This document shows, in pieces, positions 5,620 through 8,744 of a stretch of 8,744 nt of DNA. Position 1 is the first letter of the stretch. Every line of letters starts with the position of its first letter. This DNA is from Desulfocapsa sulfexigens (GTDB lineage Bacteria; Desulfobacterota; Desulfobulbia; Desulfobulbales; Desulfocapsaceae), in NCBI GenBank assembly GCA_015661935.1, contig DQVD01000411.1, positions 1-8,744 of the forward strand, given 5' to 3'. Made by a program: the position numbers and the translations under genes. Below the pieces are notes generated by a model. The model did no database searches, had not been told where the DNA came from, and saw only the letters and a list, made by a program, of their open reading frames with translations.

Positions 5620-7413
5620 TCACAATCCAATAAACTCATCATCACGAAATTGTCCCTCGTAGAGTTCACCTTTTTTCGTGGTCAGTTTTCCAAAACCATT
5701 TCTCCGCCCCATTGAGAATTCACCTTCATAGCGACTCCCGTCAGCAGAAATAAGAACAGCATCTCCATGGGGCATATCATTCTTAAACTCACCAGTGAGT
5801 ATACTTCCATCAGCATAGGTAAGTTTACCCTTTCCCTGGAAACGCCCCAGCTCAAATTGTCCCTCATAATGACTACCGTCATTAAAATAATAGCTGCCTT
5901 TTCCTGAAAAATGATCTTTTTTAAATTCACCCGCATATCGAGAACCATCAGGATAAACAAACACTCCTGATCCATGTTTTACGCCGTGGACAAATTCTCC
6001 CTCGTAACGACGTCCGTTACTGTATTTATAGATCCCGGTTCCATGAAGTTTTCCTTTCTGGAGTTCTCCATCGTAGATATCACCACTGGCATATTCTATA
6101 ATCCCATTTCCATCCATAAGTCCGGCCTGCATATCACCACGATAAAACATTCCATCTGAGAACAGATACTCCACTCTTCCATCCACAGGGCTTTTATCAG
6201 ATGCATTGCATACCCGTCCCTTATAATAAATATAAGTATAGGTTTCTTCATTGGGGGATATGGCGGTCTCTACTTCAGGTTGTACAAGTTCGACCTCTTC
6301 CTGAGGGATCTCAGTTAATTGTAAATCTGAATTTTTTTCTGTAATTTCCGACACTTCCACAGAAACTGGCTCCTCAGCTTGAACGATCTCAACTATCTCC
6401 TGAACCGGTTCTCCATCCACAAATGTACCTGTAAAAACAGTTCCGTCCATTAACCATAATGTTCCCTGCCCGTTTTGTTTTCCTTCAAGAAATTCTCCTT
6501 CATATCGGGAACCGTCTGCATAAAAATACGTTCCTGTTCCAGAACGTTTACCATCAACAAAACTTCCTTCATAACGGCTTGAATCAGGATAGTACAAAAT
6601 ACCGGTTCCCTGCATTTTTCCATGTTCAAACTGACCGACATATCTGGTCTTATCGATATAAATCAATTCACCTTGACCATGCCTGTAATTATCAAGGAAC
6701 TCTCCACTGTATATTCTGCCATCCGCATAAGTCAGAATGCCAAACCCATTATAGGCATCGCGATCAAAACTGCCTTCATAATGATTTTGATCCGCACCAT
6801 ACCAAATGCCATAGCCCCGGCGTTCCCCACCATAGAATTCTCCTTCATACCTGCTGCCGTCACTATAGGTTTTAACTCCTTTTCCAGCAGGCTGCCCCTC
6901 ATGAAACTCACCTTCAAAACAGGTTCCATTGGCATAGCTGAGTTTCCCCTTTCCCTCCAATAGATTATTCCTGAAATCTCCTTCATAATGACGACCATCA
7001 GGGGAAACAAGAGTTCCTACGCCATGGTAGCGCCCCAAATAGAACTCACCATCGTACTTTTGGCCATTTGCATATGTCAGAACACCTCTGCCATGAATTA
7101 CATTATCTTTGAAATCCCCTTCATAGCGTTTCCCGTCCGGACTAATTAGAATCCCCCTACCATTATATCGACCACGCAGGAATTCTCCTGAATATTCATT
7201 GCCATTTACATCTGTGAGCACACCTTGTCCCTGGATAACACCATGTTTAAATTCTCCGACATAACGCCTGCCATCTTTATGGACAAGAATTCCATGACCA
7301 TTTTTACAGTCCCCCTCTAAACATTCACTGTATCCTGTTCGAGCAAAGAATAAGGCCGCACTGCAAAGCATTACGACAAGATATGTTTTTCTCAACACCG
7401 ATAAATTCTCCAT
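5620..7413 (-). CDS. Secreted MORN-repeat protein, 21 repeats in two blocks
   Basis: This 597-residue protein consists almost entirely of 23-residue MORN repeats of the form GxGxxxYxDGxxYxGxFxxGxxx. The N-terminus has a basic start, a hydrophobic stretch at about 11-24 and a plausible signal peptidase I site after GYS at residue 29, so the protein is probably exported to the periplasm. No lipobox is seen. A small Cys pair, ECLEGDC (C31, C36), precedes the repeats and could form a disulfide. Block 1 is 13 repeats (39-337). A Glu/Val-rich linker (338-411) contains YTYIYYKG and C402. Block 2 is 8 repeats (412-595), and the protein ends two residues later. No catalytic domain is present. MORN repeats are known as beta-hairpin scaffolds that bind lipids or proteins, but a role here is unknown. 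Its ATG overlaps the avtA stop; GAAGG about 10 nt upstream is a weak ribosome-binding site, so coupling is likely. The DUF4177 gene follows closely. Confidence 0.9.
   Translation of the reverse strand: MENLSVLRKTYLVVMLCSAALFFARTGYSECLEGDCKNGHGILVHKDGRRYVGEFKHGVIQGQGVLTDVNGNEYSGEFLRGRYNGRGILISPDGKRYEGDFKDNVIHGRGVLTYANGQKYDGEFYLGRYHGVGTLVSPDGRHYEGDFRNNLLEGKGKLSYANGTCFEGEFHEGQPAGKGVKTYSDGSRYEGEFYGGERRGYGIWYGADQNHYEGSFDRDAYNGFGILTYADGRIYSGEFLDNYRHGQGELIYIDKTRYVGQFEHGKMQGTGILYYPDSSRYEGSFVDGKRSGTGTYFYADGSRYEGEFLEGKQNGQGTLWLMDGTVFTGTFVDGEPVQEIVEIVQAEEPVSVEVSEITEKNSDLQLTEIPQEEVELVQPEVETAISPNEETYTYIYYKGRVCNASDKSPVDGRVEYLFSDGMFYRGDMQAGLMDGNGIIEYASGDIYDGELQKGKLHGTGIYKYSNGRRYEGEFVHGVKHGSGVFVYPDGSRYAGEFKKDHFSGKGSYYFNDGSHYEGQFELGRFQGKGKLTYADGSILTGEFKNDMPHGDAVLISADGSRYEGEFSMGRRNGFGKLTTKKGELYEGQFRDDEFIGL
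5629..6180 (-). repeat. MORN repeat block 2 (8 x 23 residues)
   Basis: This segment encodes residues 412-595, eight further 23-residue MORN units in one register. The first (GRVEYLFSDG) is degenerate at its opening Gly-x-Gly and the sixth reads GDAVL in place of GxGxL. The register is not continuous with block 1, because a 74-residue acidic linker lies between them. The two blocks may therefore be separate superhelical arms joined by a flexible or binding segment. Confidence 0.9.
6403..7299 (-). repeat. MORN repeat block 1 (13 x 23 residues)
   Basis: This segment encodes residues 39-337 of the MORN protein, thirteen consecutive units of exactly 23 residues without insertion or deletion. Most units have the Y-x-G-E-F core. 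The eighth (GYGIWYGADQ) and tenth (IDKTRY) lack the usual DG turn, the eleventh has DS in its place, and the thirteenth has F-T-G-T-F. The sixth contains an extra Cys (C165). Units are clearly diverged from each other at protein level, so the array is old rather than a recent tandem expansion. Confidence 0.92.
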
Positions 7414-8666
7414 CAGGAATATGCCTTCTTTACTTCCTCAGCAATAGTCTTAATTCCTTTTTTAACCAGTTCTTCATCCTGGGAATAGGTTACCCGGATG
7501 CATTCATTCTGGTGTTGCCATGAATGCTCCAGTCCGGGAAAGAAAAAGTGACCGGATACCACCAGCACATTTCGCGCCTTCAAACGCTCATACAACTTAT
7601 GACTTGTAATTGGCAGATCCTTGAACCAGAGCCAGAGAAACATTGCTCCTTCAGGCTTATGTATCTTATAGGGCGTACCTTCCAGTTCATTATGGAAATG
7701 GGCCACTGCCTTTTCCATTTTCTTTTGATAAAAAGGTTTAATGACGTTTTGGCTGATGTTTAAGACTTCGCCACTCTCAACCATTTCATGGGCCAGCATC
7801 GCGCCAAAACTTCCTGTTGCAAGGTTCATGATGGCGTTCATTCCGGATACTGCCTTTATAACTTTTTCATGGGCAACAACAATTCCGGTTCTGGCTGCTG
7901 GCAGACCAAGCTTTGAGAGAGAGAGACAAACAATTATATTGTCATTCCAGATAGGTTTGGCATCGGTATATATGATACCTGGAAATGGGACACCGTAAGC
8001 GTTATCAAGTATTAAAGGGACATCATGTTTTTTTGCAAGCAGATCAAGGTGGACTATCTCCTCATCTGTTAATACATTTCCTGTAGGGTTGGTGGGCCTT
8101 GAAACACAGATGGCACCAGTCTCAGAGCCAATGTTTAAATTGTCAAAATCAACATGATATTTGAATAGATTATCCGCAAGCATTTCAATTCGGGGCCTGT
8201 TTGACACAAAAAAGTCATCATTTGTACCGAGATCTGCATACCCTATATATTCAGGAGCCAGAGGAAGCCTGATTTTTTTAACTCCTCCATCTGAGTATTT
8301 TCCCGCAAACATGTTGAAAAGCAGAAAAAATCCTGCCTGGCTGCCATTGGTAAGACAGATATTTTTGGGAGCCACTTCCCATCCATATTCTCGACTGAGC
8401 AGGCCTGCAAGAACATCAACAAAGTCTTTTTCACCCTGCGGCGGGTCATACACCCCGATAAGCTTCTGAAAAGAGGGTGTATCAGCAGCAAGAAACTGCA
8501 AACGTTTCTGGATAATTTTTTGGAATTCCGGTACATGACCCGGATTTCCACCACCCATCATAATCATATCAGCCCCACCGGAAGCCAGGGCATTTCCAAG
8601 GTCATCCATCAAACTGAGGATTCCTGCTCCACTGGTGAATTGCTTGCCAAATTGAGATAACTTCAT
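7413..8666 (-). CDS. avtA: Valine-pyruvate aminotransferase (AvtA)
   Basis: This is a 417-residue PLP-dependent class I/II aminotransferase of the AvtA type. The family interconverts valine and pyruvate with 2-ketoisovalerate and alanine in the cytoplasm. The match to the E. coli AvtA pattern, from memory, runs the whole length: GGGNP near 38-42, LTNGSQ at 105-110, APEYIGYAD at 137-145, SRPTNPTGN at 189-197, DNAYGVPFPGI at 221-231, the PLP lysine K252 in SLSKLG, R259 in the phosphate-binding region, HKPEGA near 336-341, and R391 as the likely carboxylate-binding arginine. Length is normal for the family. The ATG is supported by GGAG at 8675-8678, 8 nt upstream. Its TGA overlaps the next gene's ATG by one base (TGATG), so the MORN gene is probably translationally coupled. 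It appears to be the first gene of the operon, although the promoter cannot be placed because the window ends 78 bp upstream. Activity on valine versus related amino acids is inferred. Confidence 0.95.
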   Translation of the reverse strand: MKLSQFGKQFTSGAGILSLMDDLGNALASGGADMIMMGGGNPGHVPEFQKIIQKRLQFLAADTPSFQKLIGVYDPPQGEKDFVDVLAGLLSREYGWEVAPKNICLTNGSQAGFFLLFNMFAGKYSDGGVKKIRLPLAPEYIGYADLGTNDDFFVSNRPRIEMLADNLFKYHVDFDNLNIGSETGAICVSRPTNPTGNVLTDEEIVHLDLLAKKHDVPLILDNAYGVPFPGIIYTDAKPIWNDNIIVCLSLSKLGLPAARTGIVVAHEKVIKAVSGMNAIMNLATGSFGAMLAHEMVESGEVLNISQNVIKPFYQKKMEKAVAHFHNELEGTPYKIHKPEGAMFLWLWFKDLPITSHKLYERLKARNVLVVSGHFFFPGLEHSWQHQNECIRVTYSQDEELVKKGIKTIAEEVKKAYS

Positions 8667-8744
8667 AGTAACTACTCCATATTTCAGACAATTATTCCGA
8701 CATCACTTCCACCTGATTTCTTTATATTACTGCTTTTTTTAAGC

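Noticed and set aside
6459..6963. Long open frames on the plus strand opposite the MORN gene (6459-6875 and 6622-6963).
   Set aside because: They are antisense shadows of the repetitive MORN coding sequence; the encoded His/Thr/Ile-rich peptides resemble no family and have no ribosome-binding sites or context.
8667..8744. A promoter for avtA (TAATATAAA around 8721-8729 as a -10).
   Set aside because: The matching -35 would fall at or beyond the end of the window, so it cannot be judged.

Overview
The window reads as part of a Gram-negative bacterial chromosome with moderately AT-rich sequence. It has a periplasmic ZraP-like protein behind a sigma-54 promoter, a Sec-exported MORN-repeat protein and an AvtA-type aminotransferase. 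The mix of families would fit a sulfate-reducer-like member of Desulfobacterota, but this is inference and no phylogenetic marker gene is present. Every gene supported here lies on the minus strand, so transcription runs from high to low coordinates. No tRNA, rRNA, CRISPR array or transposase is visible.

Right to centre (8666 to 1333): six tightly packed genes look like one operon. In order of transcription they are avtA (valine-pyruvate aminotransferase), a secreted protein with 21 MORN repeats, a small DUF4177-type protein with an acidic tail, an M20/HipO-type amidohydrolase, a YbdK/GCS2-type carboxylate-amine ligase, and a gamma-glutamyltransferase-family Ntn hydrolase without a signal peptide. 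The joints are TGATG (avtA/MORN), an 18-nt gap after the MORN stop, a 33-nt gap, a 16-nt gap carrying AAGGAG, and ATGA (ligase/GGT). Three of the last genes concern making or breaking amide bonds on amino acids. A ligase that can add gamma-glutamyl groups, an Ntn hydrolase that can remove or transfer them, and an N-acyl-amino-acid hydrolase together suggest a cytoplasmic gamma-glutamyl or acyl-amino-acid pathway, possibly supplied by AvtA. The pathway and its substrates are not identified.

Centre-left intergenic region (694 to 1332): this 639-bp gap is not empty. Just after the GGT stop is a 132-bp palindromic element with perfect 15-bp terminal inverted repeats (1192-1323). It is followed by an imperfect sigma-54-like promoter, a short structured stretch and a strong intrinsic terminator (938-974). 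That part either ends the operon or is an independent small RNA of about 70 nt. Further left is a consensus -24/-12 promoter (757-773), with possible upstream activator sites, in front of the ZraP-like gene.

Left end (1 to 693): the ZraP-like His/Cys/Gly-rich periplasmic protein is a single-gene unit with its own sigma-54 promoter and its own 12-bp-stem terminator (161-199). At the edge is a good sigma-70 promoter (51-79) pointing out of the window, perhaps followed by the first codons of a gene that continues beyond position 1.
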